From Bacillota bacterium (GTDB taxonomy: Bacteria; Bacillota; Clostridia; Lachnospirales; Lachnospiraceae): a stretch of DNA of 64,000 nucleotides. The stretch spans positions 1 through 64,000 of the forward strand of contig JAKPAB010000200.1 in assembly GCA_029779695.1 (NCBI GenBank), given 5' to 3'. Positions 21,947-32,250 of the stretch are shown here, piece after piece (the first letter of the stretch is position 1; each line of letters opens with the position of its first letter). A model generated the notes under the pieces. The model saw only the letters and a list, made by a program, of their open reading frames with translations. It ran no database searches and was not told where the DNA came from. Both the position numbers and the translations under genes were made by a program.

Positions 21947-22813
21947 ATGACAGAAATACTGGATGGAAAGAAGATTTCATCAGATATAAAAAATGAAGTC
22001 AGAGAAGCTGTAGAGAAAATAAGAGAAGCAGGTAAATCTGTTTCTCTTGCAGTAATAATTGTTGGAGATGATCCTGCTTCAAAGATATATGTTAGAAACA
22101 AAAAGAAGGCTTGTGATTATACAGGAATTAATTCAATTAATATTGAGCTACCATCAGATATAAATGAAGATCAGCTTTTGAATAAAATAGAGCAGTTGAA
22201 TAACGATAAAAGTATAAACGGAATCCTTGTTCAGCTTCCACTTCCTAAACACATACATAAGGATAAAGTAATTAATAAGATTTCTCCATACAAGGATGTA
22301 GATGGATTCCATCCTATCAATATTGGAAGGCTATCTACGAATAAGCCTGTTTTTACGCCATGTACTCCGGAAGGTATAATAGAGCTACTTAGAAGATACA
22401 ACATTGTAATAGATGGAAAAAACTGTGTTGTCATTGGAAGAAGTGATATCGTGGGTAAGCCGGTTTTTAATCTTCTTTTAAATGAAAATGGTACTGTGAC
22501 GATATGTCATACACATACAAAGAATATTAATGATATTACGTTGAATGCGGATGTCATTATTTCTGCAGTCGGTAAAAGACATGTGGTCACAAAGGATATG
22601 GTTAAACCAGGGGTTGTAATAGTAGATGCCGGAATGAATAGAGAATCCGATGGTAAGTTGTATGGAGACTGCGATTATGATGATATTTTTGATATGGCCT
22701 CATACATAACTCCGGTACCGGGTGGAGTTGGTCCAATGACTATTGCAATGCTCATGAAAAATTGTCTTAAAGCTTATGAAATACAGAAAGCAGGCTTAAA
22801 TGAAATGCCCTAA
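21947..22813 (+). CDS. folD: Bifunctional methylenetetrahydrofolate dehydrogenase/cyclohydrolase
   Basis: VGDDPASKIYVRNKKKACDYTGI, PVPGGVGPMTIAMLM. Confidence 0.95.
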   Translation: MTEILDGKKISSDIKNEVREAVEKIREAGKSVSLAVIIVGDDPASKIYVRNKKKACDYTGINSINIELPSDINEDQLLNKIEQLNNDKSINGILVQLPLPKHIHKDKVINKISPYKDVDGFHPINIGRLSTNKPVFTPCTPEGIIELLRRYNIVIDGKNCVVIGRSDIVGKPVFNLLLNENGTVTICHTHTKNINDITLNADVIISAVGKRHVVTKDMVKPGVVIVDAGMNRESDGKLYGDCDYDDIFDMASYITPVPGGVGPMTIAMLMKNCLKAYEIQKAGLNEMP

Positions 22814-23903
22814 GTGTGGATTTGACATTCCGGAAGGGGATCTCTTTTGTCCGAATTGTGGCGCAGAGATTAGAATCGTTCCGGATTATAATCTTTTTGA
22901 AGAAGATATTCTATCATCAATGATTGCTGATGATAAGGATAAATCTGATAAAAAAAATGTCAATGAAATTAAAAATGACAAAAAGAAGAAAACAAAGAGT
23001 CGAAAAAAGATAGTTTGTATTACGTTAATTTTTGTATCTTGTATAATTCTTGGAGGTTTTTTGCTATTTAGCTATTTTAATTCTTTTTCTTACTTAATGA
23101 GTAATGGATACTCACTTGAGAAAAAAGATAATTATTCAGCTGCATATTATAAGTATTTAAAGGCAGCACAAAAATTTGATTCTGCCAAGGCATATACTGA
23201 TGCAGGTGAGATGCAGTACAAGATGAAGAATAAATCAAAGGCCGAGAAACTTTTATATAAGGCAATTGATTCAGACTCTACGTACAAAGATGCATATAAA
23301 CTTTTAATTGACATTTATGAACAGGAAAAAAACTTTGATGCAATTTCGACACTAAAGGAAAGCAGTAGCAATTCAAAGATACAGGCTCTTTTTAAGGATA
23401 TTGTTACAGGCAAAGTTATTTTTTCAAAATCGGGCGGAAAATATGATGATGATATTGAGCTTACACTTAATGCATCAGGCTCTTATGATATATACTATAC
23501 TCTAGATGGAAAAGAACCAGGAAAGAGTCAAGGAACCAAATATTATGAGCCAATAATCTTGTCAGAGGGAGAAACTGTTGTTAAAGCAGTTTGTGTCAAT
23601 ACTAATGGTAAGGTTGGAGTTGAAGCAAAAGAAAATTACAAAATCAGTTACAAAAAGCCTGGAGATCCAATTGTATCACCGGAAAGCGGGTCATTTGTAA
23701 AACCTGAAACAATCACAATTTCTGCAGATGGTGGATGCCGGATATTTTACACATGGGATGGATCTGATCCGAATGTTAATTCTGCCGAGTATACCGGACC
23801 TATAGACATGCTTCCTGGTAATAATGTTTTGTCTGTCATTGTTATTGATAAGCATGATCTTTCTTCTAATATAGTTAGAAAAAATTATATTTTTAATCAA
23901 TAA
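22800..23903 (+). CDS. Zinc-ribbon membrane protein with TPR-like region and two chitobiase/CHB_HEX_C-like beta domains
   Basis: MKCPKCGF..FCPNCGAEI; TM segment; YYTLDGKEPG..., FYTWDGSDPN... Confidence 0.75.
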   Translation: MKCPKCGFDIPEGDLFCPNCGAEIRIVPDYNLFEEDILSSMIADDKDKSDKKNVNEIKNDKKKKTKSRKKIVCITLIFVSCIILGGFLLFSYFNSFSYLMSNGYSLEKKDNYSAAYYKYLKAAQKFDSAKAYTDAGEMQYKMKNKSKAEKLLYKAIDSDSTYKDAYKLLIDIYEQEKNFDAISTLKESSSNSKIQALFKDIVTGKVIFSKSGGKYDDDIELTLNASGSYDIYYTLDGKEPGKSQGTKYYEPIILSEGETVVKAVCVNTNGKVGVEAKENYKISYKKPGDPIVSPESGSFVKPETITISADGGCRIFYTWDGSDPNVNSAEYTGPIDMLPGNNVLSVIVIDKHDLSSNIVRKNYIFNQ

Positions 23904-23919
23904 TAAGAAAGAGTAACAT

Positions 23920-24930
23920 ATGGATAATGAAATCCAGCTCGACATTCCACTTACGCATGTAGGAAATGTTTTTGGACAGCTCGATAAAAATGTAAAAATA
24001 ATTGAAGAGAGACTAAATGTTGTAATAACTCAACGAGGGGATTCTATAAAAATATCCGGAAGTGATAATAATGCAACTGTAGCCGAAAAAGTAATTGATG
24101 AACTCTTAGAATTAAGCATCCGTGGTAATGAAATAACAGAGCAGAATGTTCAATACGCTTTATCTATTAATGCAAATGAATTGGAACAGCACAAGCTATT
24201 AAGTATTGATGATTATATTATATGCAGGACTTATTTAGGCAAGCCAATTAAGTCTAAAACTATTGGCCAAAAAAATTATGTTGATTCTATCAGAGATGAG
24301 ATGATCGTTTTTGGATCAGGGCCTGCCGGAACAGGGAAAACTTATCTTGCAATGGCAATGGCTGTTGACTCATTTCAAAAAGAAGAAGTCCAAAAGATAA
24401 TTTTAACAAGACCTGCAATTGAAGCCGGTGAAAAATTGGGTTTTTTGCCAGGGGATCTTCAAAGCAAAATAGATCCATATTTAAGACCATTGTACGATGC
24501 ACTTTATAATATAATGGGACCTGAAAACTTTCAGAGAAATATGGAAAGAGAACGAATAGAAGTTGCTCCACTGGCTTATATGAGAGGCCGAACGCTAGAG
24601 AACGCTTTTATTATACTAGATGAAGCACAGAATACCACACCGTCTCAAATGAAGATGTTTCTCACCAGAATCGGTTTCGGATCAAAAGTAGTTATTACCG
24701 GTGACAGAACCCAAAAGGATCTTCCTAATGATGCGGTTTCAGGCCTTGATATGGCTGAAAAGATATTAAAAAAAGTGAAAGGAATTTCTTTTATAGAATT
24801 AACAGGAAAAGATGTTGTGAGACATCCTCTTGTACAGAGAATAGTTCAAGCATACGAAGATTATGAGACAAGTCAAATTAAAAAGACAAATAGAAAAGAA
24901 TCAAAGAACCAGACCAGAAGGAAGCAATAA
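23920..24930 (+). CDS. PhoH family ATPase
   Basis: GPAGTGKTYLAMAMAV; RPAIEAGEKLGFLPG. Confidence 0.93.
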   Translation: MDNEIQLDIPLTHVGNVFGQLDKNVKIIEERLNVVITQRGDSIKISGSDNNATVAEKVIDELLELSIRGNEITEQNVQYALSINANELEQHKLLSIDDYIICRTYLGKPIKSKTIGQKNYVDSIRDEMIVFGSGPAGTGKTYLAMAMAVDSFQKEEVQKIILTRPAIEAGEKLGFLPGDLQSKIDPYLRPLYDALYNIMGPENFQRNMERERIEVAPLAYMRGRTLENAFIILDEAQNTTPSQMKMFLTRIGFGSKVVITGDRTQKDLPNDAVSGLDMAEKILKKVKGISFIELTGKDVVRHPLVQRIVQAYEDYETSQIKKTNRKESKNQTRRKQ

Positions 24931-26119
24931 TCCTTCTCTTAGAAGAATACTTATGATTTTAATCATATCAGTTATTTCTATCATGTTTGTGTGGTTTTAT
25001 ATTGGCCCCAATGAACTGATGATGGATCAGATTTTATTTATTTCAGCAACAGGTCTTATTATGCTGTCGCTATTTATCTATACAATTATGTCAGAAAGAA
25101 AAAAAGGGATTATAATCTTTGAGAGCACATCCTATATACGTTTGTTTTTTATCATTCTGATTCAATGGATTATTAATCAGATTTATCCATATATGCCTGA
25201 ATTCTTACCTGTTTTTATGATTATTTCGTTTCTGATTTTACCTGGAATGGGTCTTATTTGCGCCTTTGAATTTGTATTTTTCGATATATTGCTGTTTTGT
25301 ATTACGGCACAGCCTGATTCATATGTACTCATTTATCTCATTAGTGAAGCGTCTATGGGTGTTCTTTTTGCAACATTGATGCTTGAAAATCATAGAGAAG
25401 GGAAAAAGGGACTTTGCTTGTCCATTCTTCTTGGTGTTACTGCATGTTTTAATATGTTGTTTTATTTTTATAATACCGATCATTTTGTTTCAAAAGAAAA
25501 TTTACTTATATCTATAATGTCTGGAATAGGGTTTGTACTATTTGGCTTATTTATTTATCCTTTTTTTATTCGTTTTTTTGAAAGAGAAAAAGATGCATTG
25601 TTTAGAGCTATCTTAAATGATTCAGCTATGTTTAGGCAAGAAATCAAGAATTTTTCAGAGATGGAATATACGCATGCTCTTCGTGTGTCAAAGTTATCTG
25701 CATCTGCAGCCGAAATCATTTCCAGTGATACGAGATTAGCCATGGCAGGAGGATTATATTATAGACTTGGAAAAATCTATGATAAGGATAACAGTCGTGC
25801 TATAAAAATAATGGAAGATAATTGTTTTCCAAGAGAAGTTATAAATATTGTATATGAATATAACGGGATAATGCGAATTCCTACGACTCGAGAATCAGCA
25901 ATTATCCATATGGTTGATAATGTGATCACTCGAATTGAACTAATGAAAGATGACTCTATGAATAACTCATGGAATCAGAATATGGTTATATACCAGACAT
26001 TAAATGAATTATCGCAAAAGGGTATATATGATAATTCAGGGTTAAGTATGAATCAGTACTTGAAGGTCAGAGATTTCTTGGTTAATACTGATCTGACCAT
26101 CTGTTATGCAGGAGGATAA
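24863..26119 (+). CDS. Truncated, HD-degenerate homologue of PgpH (7TM-HD phosphodiesterase family)
   Basis: Located between phoH and ybeY; TM segments then EMEYTHALRVSKLSASAAEIIS...LYYRLGKIYDKDN..., aligning by eye with PgpH HD domain; start uncertain (68-nt overlap with phoH). Confidence 0.65.
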   Translation: MRQVKLKRQIEKNQRTRPEGSNNPSLRRILMILIISVISIMFVWFYIGPNELMMDQILFISATGLIMLSLFIYTIMSERKKGIIIFESTSYIRLFFIILIQWIINQIYPYMPEFLPVFMIISFLILPGMGLICAFEFVFFDILLFCITAQPDSYVLIYLISEASMGVLFATLMLENHREGKKGLCLSILLGVTACFNMLFYFYNTDHFVSKENLLISIMSGIGFVLFGLFIYPFFIRFFEREKDALFRAILNDSAMFRQEIKNFSEMEYTHALRVSKLSASAAEIISSDTRLAMAGGLYYRLGKIYDKDNSRAIKIMEDNCFPREVINIVYEYNGIMRIPTTRESAIIHMVDNVITRIELMKDDSMNNSWNQNMVIYQTLNELSQKGIYDNSGLSMNQYLKVRDFLVNTDLTICYAGG

Positions 26120-26123
26120 TAAG

Positions 26124-26630
26124 TTGACGATTTTATTTTCAAATGATATAAATGCTGATTTCGGATTTGACATGGAAGAAACAGCAAAAATTGTAATTAA
26201 TGGTGCTCTTGATCATGAAAAATTCCCATATGAATGCGAAGTCAGCATATCAATTGTGGATGGATATACGATCAAAGGTTTAAATAACAATTTTAGAAAA
26301 ATAGACAAGGTTACTGATGTTTTATCATTTCCAATGCTTAATTATATAGCACCAGGAGATTTCTCTGATGTAGGAGATGACAATGATACGATTTCACCTG
26401 AATCTGGAGAAATAATGCTTGGAGATATCGTCCTTTGTAAGGAAAAAATACTTGCACAGGCTGAGGAATACGGACACAGTGTAAGAAGAGAATATTCTTT
26501 TCTTATAGCACATAGTATGTTACATTTAATGGGTTATGATCATATCGATGATAATGAGCGACGGATTATGGAGAAAAAACAGGAAGAGATACTTGAATCT
26601 GTTAATATTACAAGAACATTGGAGGAATAA
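26124..26630 (+). CDS. ybeY: Endoribonuclease YbeY
   Basis: HSMLHLMGYDH zinc motif; TTG 26124 follows aggaggataataag (ORF track start 26106). Confidence 0.92.
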   Translation: MTILFSNDINADFGFDMEETAKIVINGALDHEKFPYECEVSISIVDGYTIKGLNNNFRKIDKVTDVLSFPMLNYIAPGDFSDVGDDNDTISPESGEIMLGDIVLCKEKILAQAEEYGHSVRREYSFLIAHSMLHLMGYDHIDDNERRIMEKKQEEILESVNITRTLEE

Positions 26631-26632
26631 AA

Positions 26633-27727
26633 ATGAAAAAAATAAGGATAGCTCTGTTTATAATTATTCCAATAACAGCAATCGTACTTATTATAACAGC
26701 CGTATTTGCAAGCAGAACTAAAAAGGATGATACTTCTAATAAAACTACAAAGAACGAGCCTAAGGTTACAAAAGAAAAAGTAGTAGATACAAAAGAAACA
26801 GTAAGTGTGCTTACAGGTATGCCTGAGAGCAAAGCAGAAGCTGATAGAAGACCTTATGCAATAATGACTGAGAATACAAAAGATGCAATTCCTCAGTATG
26901 GTCTCAATTCTAGCTCACTTATATATGAATGTCCTGTAGAAGGCGGAATCACTCGTCTTATGGCAATATATGAAAGTACAGATGGACTTGATAGAATCGG
27001 TAATGTACGATCATGTAGACCTTATTTTCCAATTATTGCATCTGAATATGATGCGGTTTATGTCCACTATGGACAAAGTGCCGAGGGAAAAGCTGTACTT
27101 GATTCAGGAATTGTAGACGAATTAAATGGATTAAGTGGAGTTGGTAACAAGGTTTTTTATAGATCATCTGACAAAAAAGCGCCGCATAATGCTTATACAA
27201 GCGCCGCAGGATTAAAGGCCGGATCAGATAAAATGAATTTTGCCACTACTTATGATAGCAGTAAGCAGCAACATTTTCAGTTTGCAACGGAGAAAGAACC
27301 GAATCTTCTCTCTGGTGGAACAGATGCCAAGAAGGTATCATTATATTTCTTTAATAATGCTCCATATTTTACCTATGATACTACGACTGGATTATATAAC
27401 AGATTTGAATTTGGAGCTAAACAGATAGATGCTGTTGATGGCAAACAGATTACTGTTAAGAATATCATCTTGGAAAATGTAACTTCTTCAAAATACAACG
27501 AGAACAAGGGAACACTTAACCTTGGTGTTGTAGGAAGTGGTGTCGGTAAGTATATAACAAATGGTAAATGTATAGATATTAAATGGAAAAAAGATTCCGA
27601 GAAGGCAATGACAACATATTTTGATGCTACAGGTAAGAAAATCATTCTTAATCCAGGACGTACCTGGGTATCATTAATAGAAGAACAATATGCAGATAGA
27701 AATTCAATTTCTGCAACAGCTGAGTAA
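26633..27727 (+). CDS. DUF3048-type secreted/lipoprotein-like protein (YerB-like)
   Basis: N-terminal TM; RRPYAIMTENTKDAIPQYGL..., TRLMAIYE, RSCRPYF motifs. Confidence 0.8.
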   Translation: MKKIRIALFIIIPITAIVLIITAVFASRTKKDDTSNKTTKNEPKVTKEKVVDTKETVSVLTGMPESKAEADRRPYAIMTENTKDAIPQYGLNSSSLIYECPVEGGITRLMAIYESTDGLDRIGNVRSCRPYFPIIASEYDAVYVHYGQSAEGKAVLDSGIVDELNGLSGVGNKVFYRSSDKKAPHNAYTSAAGLKAGSDKMNFATTYDSSKQQHFQFATEKEPNLLSGGTDAKKVSLYFFNNAPYFTYDTTTGLYNRFEFGAKQIDAVDGKQITVKNIILENVTSSKYNENKGTLNLGVVGSGVGKYITNGKCIDIKWKKDSEKAMTTYFDATGKKIILNPGRTWVSLIEEQYADRNSISATAE

Positions 27728-27738
27728 AAAGGTTTAAA

Positions 27739-29391
27739 ATGACGGATAGTAACAAGAAGAGAAATACCATATTGGTTCAAGGCTCGATTTTTGCTGTAGC
27801 TTCACTGATCAGTAGGATAATCGGACTTATTTACCGGGTGCCTTTGACATCCATTATTGGAAAAACAGGCAATGATTATTATGGAACGGCATATACCGTT
27901 TATAATATCGTACTTATTTTTTCTTCTTACAGTATTCCACTTGCTGTATCAAAACTGGTTTCGGCAAGAATGGCGAAGCATGAATATGAAAATGCAAGAA
28001 GGGTGTTCAGAGGATCCCTGATATTTGCAATTGTTACCGGTGGCATTGGCATGGTTATTGTATTTTTTGGGGCCGGCGTATTTACAAGCTGGCTAAAAAC
28101 TCCAATGTCAACTCCTGCACTTAAGATCCTTGCTCCGGTTATTTTGATGGTGGCAATCGTTGGTGTTCTAAGAGGCTTTTTTCAAGGTTTGAATACAATG
28201 ATCCCTAGCTCTATTTCTCAGATAATTGAGCAGATCATGAATGCAGTTGTCAGTGTAGTAGCAGCGTTTATCCTGTTCGGATACGGAAGCAGAGTCGGTG
28301 CTGTACTTGGTAATAAGGATAAATATGCAGCAGCATATGGTGCCAGTGGCGGAACATTAGGTACATTCGCAGGCTCACTGGCAGCTCTTATCTTTATGAT
28401 TTTTATTCACTTTTTATATAGAAAAGTGTTTAAACGAAAGCTTAAAAAGCAAAGAAATGTATCGGTTGAATCATATAGAAGTATCTTTATTGCGCTTATT
28501 CTAACGATTATTCCTGTCATACTTAGTACAGCCGTTTACAATTCAGTTTCAATTTTAGAAACATATATATTTAAAAATATTGCTACACTTCAGACATATT
28601 CAGAACATCAGATTTCTACATGGTGGGGAGTCTATACTGGAGAAGTATCGGTTTTAAAAAATATACCGATTTCAATTGCGTCTGCTATGGCAGCATCAAG
28701 TGTACCGGCAATAACAGCATCTTTTAACAAAAATGATAAGGCTGAGGTTGAACATCAGATAACATCTGCTACGAGATTTATATCGATTATAGCCTTACCA
28801 TGTACAGTTGGAATGATCGTACTGGCCAATCCGATTCTTAAACTCTTATTCCATGATCCAGATAATGTATCTGCTTATATGCTGATGTTTGGAGCCTTAT
28901 CAATTCCTTTTTTCTGTATATCGACTCTTACCAATGGACTCTTACAGGGAATAAATAAGATGAGCGAACCGGTTAAAAATGCACTTTTAGCCTTGGTTTT
29001 GTATGCTGTATTTTTGATATTTACGTTGGAAGTATTGCATCTGAATATATATGGTGTGTTAATATCTCTTGTTTTCTATGGTTTTATGATGTGTATCCTA
29101 AACAGGAGGGCATTAAACAAATATAGCAAGATCAAGCAGGATATTTTTAAGACATATGTTCTTCCACTTATTGCTTCAATAATTATGGGAATATTTGTAT
29201 ATCTTGGATATCAGCTTATGAACATTGCAACTCACTCTAATGCAATAAGCACTTTATTTGCAATACTTGTTGGTATTTTCACTTATTTTATTTCAATTGT
29301 TAAGATTCATGGAATAACTGAAAATGAAATGAGACGTTTTCCTAAGGGAGAAATGCTAGTAAAATTTGCAAATAAACTTCATCTTCTATAA
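27739..29391 (+). CDS. Polysaccharide biosynthesis / lipid flippase (MurJ/SpoVB family)
   Basis: Multi-TM MATE-like MOP flippase, N-terminal GSIFAVASLISRIIGLIYRVPL. Confidence 0.88.
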   Translation: MTDSNKKRNTILVQGSIFAVASLISRIIGLIYRVPLTSIIGKTGNDYYGTAYTVYNIVLIFSSYSIPLAVSKLVSARMAKHEYENARRVFRGSLIFAIVTGGIGMVIVFFGAGVFTSWLKTPMSTPALKILAPVILMVAIVGVLRGFFQGLNTMIPSSISQIIEQIMNAVVSVVAAFILFGYGSRVGAVLGNKDKYAAAYGASGGTLGTFAGSLAALIFMIFIHFLYRKVFKRKLKKQRNVSVESYRSIFIALILTIIPVILSTAVYNSVSILETYIFKNIATLQTYSEHQISTWWGVYTGEVSVLKNIPISIASAMAASSVPAITASFNKNDKAEVEHQITSATRFISIIALPCTVGMIVLANPILKLLFHDPDNVSAYMLMFGALSIPFFCISTLTNGLLQGINKMSEPVKNALLALVLYAVFLIFTLEVLHLNIYGVLISLVFYGFMMCILNRRALNKYSKIKQDIFKTYVLPLIASIIMGIFVYLGYQLMNIATHSNAISTLFAILVGIFTYFISIVKIHGITENEMRRFPKGEMLVKFANKLHLL

Positions 29392-29411
29392 AAGAAACGG
29401 GTGATTTTATT

Positions 29412-30683
29412 ATGATATATGATATTTGTATAGTTGGAGCAGGAGCCTCAGGCCTCTTTGCTGCACAATATCTTGCCAATCGTGGAATGTCCGTTGTTCT
29501 TGTAGAGGGAAATGATGCATTTGGCAAGAAATTAAGGTTGACCGGTAATGGAAGATGTAATTTAACAAATGAAAAAATGGAATCATCATGCTTTTATTGC
29601 AAGGATGATTCCTTTATTAGTTCTATTATAAGCACTGTTCCAAATGAAAGACTTTTTGATGAATTTAAAAATATTCTTTTGGATACGGTTAATCTAGATG
29701 GATACTATTATCCTGCCGATGTTTCATCGCAAAGTGTCATAAATGCATTATCAATTCCAATTTTAAAATCAGACATAAAAATTATCAACAAGACAAAAGT
29801 TCGTGAAGTACAAAAGAATGATGGTATATTTACAATTCTAGGGGATAAAAACATTAAGGCATCTGAGAGACCAGTTATCTGCTTATCCAGAAAACTTATT
29901 TTGTCATGTGGAGGTGCATCATATCCCAAAACAGGAAGTGATGGAAGCGGCATTAAGATCTTGGAAAAACTTGGTCTTAAGGTCACTAGACCTCTTCCCG
30001 CACTAGTTCCACTTATATGCAATAATAGAAATATATCGATGTTAAAGGGACTTAGACATATTGGCCGGATAACACTTTTGAATGATAAAAACAATACAAT
30101 TACAGAGACTGGTGAGATTCAATATACGGAAGATGGCTTATCAGGAATAGCTATATTTCAGATAAGCAGAATAATCGTAAGGAAGATTGATAGAGGTGAA
30201 AAAGCAGAGCTTTTTATAGACCACATTCCAAATATGGATTATGATGAACTGGCAGATAATCTTAAGCGAAGATTTTCTTGCAAAAATTTTTCACTATCAG
30301 TACAAGAAGCACTTAATAGTTTAATACCGGGCAGATTAATAAATTATGTATTAGCGGAGTTGTCGATTTCATCAGATACTGAGGCTAATAAAATTGATAG
30401 CAATTTGCTTATTCGAATTTCTGATAAATTAAAAAATGATAGATTTGAAATTGCTGAATCCAAAAAATTAGATAAAGCACAGACAATATCAGGTGGAATA
30501 GATGTTTCTGAACTTGAATTTGAAACAATGGAAGTAAAGAAAATAAGTGGTTTATATACCACTGGGGAAATGATTGATTGCGATGGGATATGCGGAGGAT
30601 ATAATCTTTATTTTGCATTTTCCACATCGCTTATGGCTTGTGAGGGAATAATAAAAAAATATGCTACAGATAAATCAAATTAA
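29412..30683 (+). CDS. NAD(P)/FAD-dependent oxidoreductase (HI0933-like)
   Basis: GAGASGLFAAQYLANRG; LTGNGRCNLTN. Confidence 0.88.
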   Translation: MIYDICIVGAGASGLFAAQYLANRGMSVVLVEGNDAFGKKLRLTGNGRCNLTNEKMESSCFYCKDDSFISSIISTVPNERLFDEFKNILLDTVNLDGYYYPADVSSQSVINALSIPILKSDIKIINKTKVREVQKNDGIFTILGDKNIKASERPVICLSRKLILSCGGASYPKTGSDGSGIKILEKLGLKVTRPLPALVPLICNNRNISMLKGLRHIGRITLLNDKNNTITETGEIQYTEDGLSGIAIFQISRIIVRKIDRGEKAELFIDHIPNMDYDELADNLKRRFSCKNFSLSVQEALNSLIPGRLINYVLAELSISSDTEANKIDSNLLIRISDKLKNDRFEIAESKKLDKAQTISGGIDVSELEFETMEVKKISGLYTTGEMIDCDGICGGYNLYFAFSTSLMACEGIIKKYATDKSN

Positions 30684-32250
30684 AATGGATGCCTCAGAGA
30701 ACAGTGATAAAAATTTACGGTCAAGGGCTATTAAGATTTTAAATTTAAAAGAGTCTTATATTGACGAGTTTAAAATACTTAGGAAATCGTATGATGCCAG
30801 AAAAAAACCTGATATTAAGATCATATATTCTGTTGCTATATCATTAAAGGATAAAAAAAAGGAAGAAAAGCTCTTAAAAAGAACAGGAAAGCATAAAATA
30901 TCAGAGTATATTTCAGCTTCATATATAATCAACGGAGATGTATATCACCCATCTAAAAGACCAATAATTATCGGAGCCGGCCCTGCCGGTTTATTTGCGG
31001 CCCTTCTTCTTTCTGAAAAAGGATTTTCACCACTTATAATAGAAAGAGGGAAAAAAGTAGAAGAACGTTCAAAAGATATTGATAGATTTTGGAATGAAAA
31101 TATCCTTGATACAGAATCTAATGTTTCATTTGGTGAAGGTGGAGCCGGAACATTTTCGGATGGTAAGCTTAATACTCAAATCAACGATAAATCAGGACGA
31201 AATGATTATGTATTGAAGCATTTTGTAGAATGTGGAGCTCCTGTCAGCATTTTGTATGATGCCAAACCACATGTTGGAACAGACATTTTAAAAAATGTAA
31301 TTATAAATATCAGAAAAAAAATAGAAGATAATGGCGGAGAATTTTTATTCAATTCTTGCGTTACAGATTTTGTTATAGAAGATAATAAATTGACAAGTTT
31401 AATCATCAATGGTTCAAGAACTATTGATTGTCAGGATGTTATTTTATCAATAGGGCACAGTGCAAGAGATACGATTCATACTTTATATAAGCACAGCATC
31501 CCCATGACAGCCAAGAACTTTGCTGTTGGATTCAGAGTTGAACATACAAGAAAATTTATTGATTATTCACAGTACGGAGTCGAAAAAGATTTTCTTCCAG
31601 CAGCTTCATACAAGCTAACAGATAATCTATCTAATAATAGAGGGGTATATTCTTTTTGTATGTGTCCTGGTGGATATGTTGTCAATTCATCAAGTGAAAA
31701 TAATGCTATGGTTGTAAATGGAATGAGTTATAGTGGAAGAAATGGAGATAACTCAAATAGTGCGATAGTTGTTTCTGTTGGTGAAAAGGAATTTAATATA
31801 AATGATCCAATGTCAGCATTGAGATATCAGCTTGATATAGAGAAAAAAACATTTGAAATCGGTGCAGGCACGATACCACAGCAGCTCTATTCTGATTTTA
31901 AAAATGATACCGTTTCATCCAGTTATGGCTCATATTCTTCTTGTACTAAGGGGGGAACATCCTTCCAAAATCTACGACATATTTTTTCGGAGGAGATCAA
32001 TAATTCCTTTATAGAAGGGATGCAATCTTTTGATAGAAAAATACCTGGATTTGCATCTGGTGATACAATACTTTCAGGTATTGAGAGCAGAACTTCATCT
32101 CCAGTAAGAATAACAAGAAATGAAAATGGAACTTCTTCCGTCAGTGGATTATTTCCATGTGGAGAAGGCGCTGGATATGCAGGTGGGATAATGTCTGCAG
32201 CAATGGATGGTCTTAAAATAGCAGAGAAAGTGATAAATTTTACAAGATGA
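30661..32250 (+). CDS. FAD-dependent oxidoreductase (COG2509-like)
   Basis: IIGAGPAGLFAALLLSEKG; SFGEGGAGTFSDGKL. Confidence 0.88.
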   Translation: MLQINQIKMDASENSDKNLRSRAIKILNLKESYIDEFKILRKSYDARKKPDIKIIYSVAISLKDKKKEEKLLKRTGKHKISEYISASYIINGDVYHPSKRPIIIGAGPAGLFAALLLSEKGFSPLIIERGKKVEERSKDIDRFWNENILDTESNVSFGEGGAGTFSDGKLNTQINDKSGRNDYVLKHFVECGAPVSILYDAKPHVGTDILKNVIINIRKKIEDNGGEFLFNSCVTDFVIEDNKLTSLIINGSRTIDCQDVILSIGHSARDTIHTLYKHSIPMTAKNFAVGFRVEHTRKFIDYSQYGVEKDFLPAASYKLTDNLSNNRGVYSFCMCPGGYVVNSSSENNAMVVNGMSYSGRNGDNSNSAIVVSVGEKEFNINDPMSALRYQLDIEKKTFEIGAGTIPQQLYSDFKNDTVSSSYGSYSSCTKGGTSFQNLRHIFSEEINNSFIEGMQSFDRKIPGFASGDTILSGIESRTSSPVRITRNENGTSSVSGLFPCGEGAGYAGGIMSAAMDGLKIAEKVINFTR

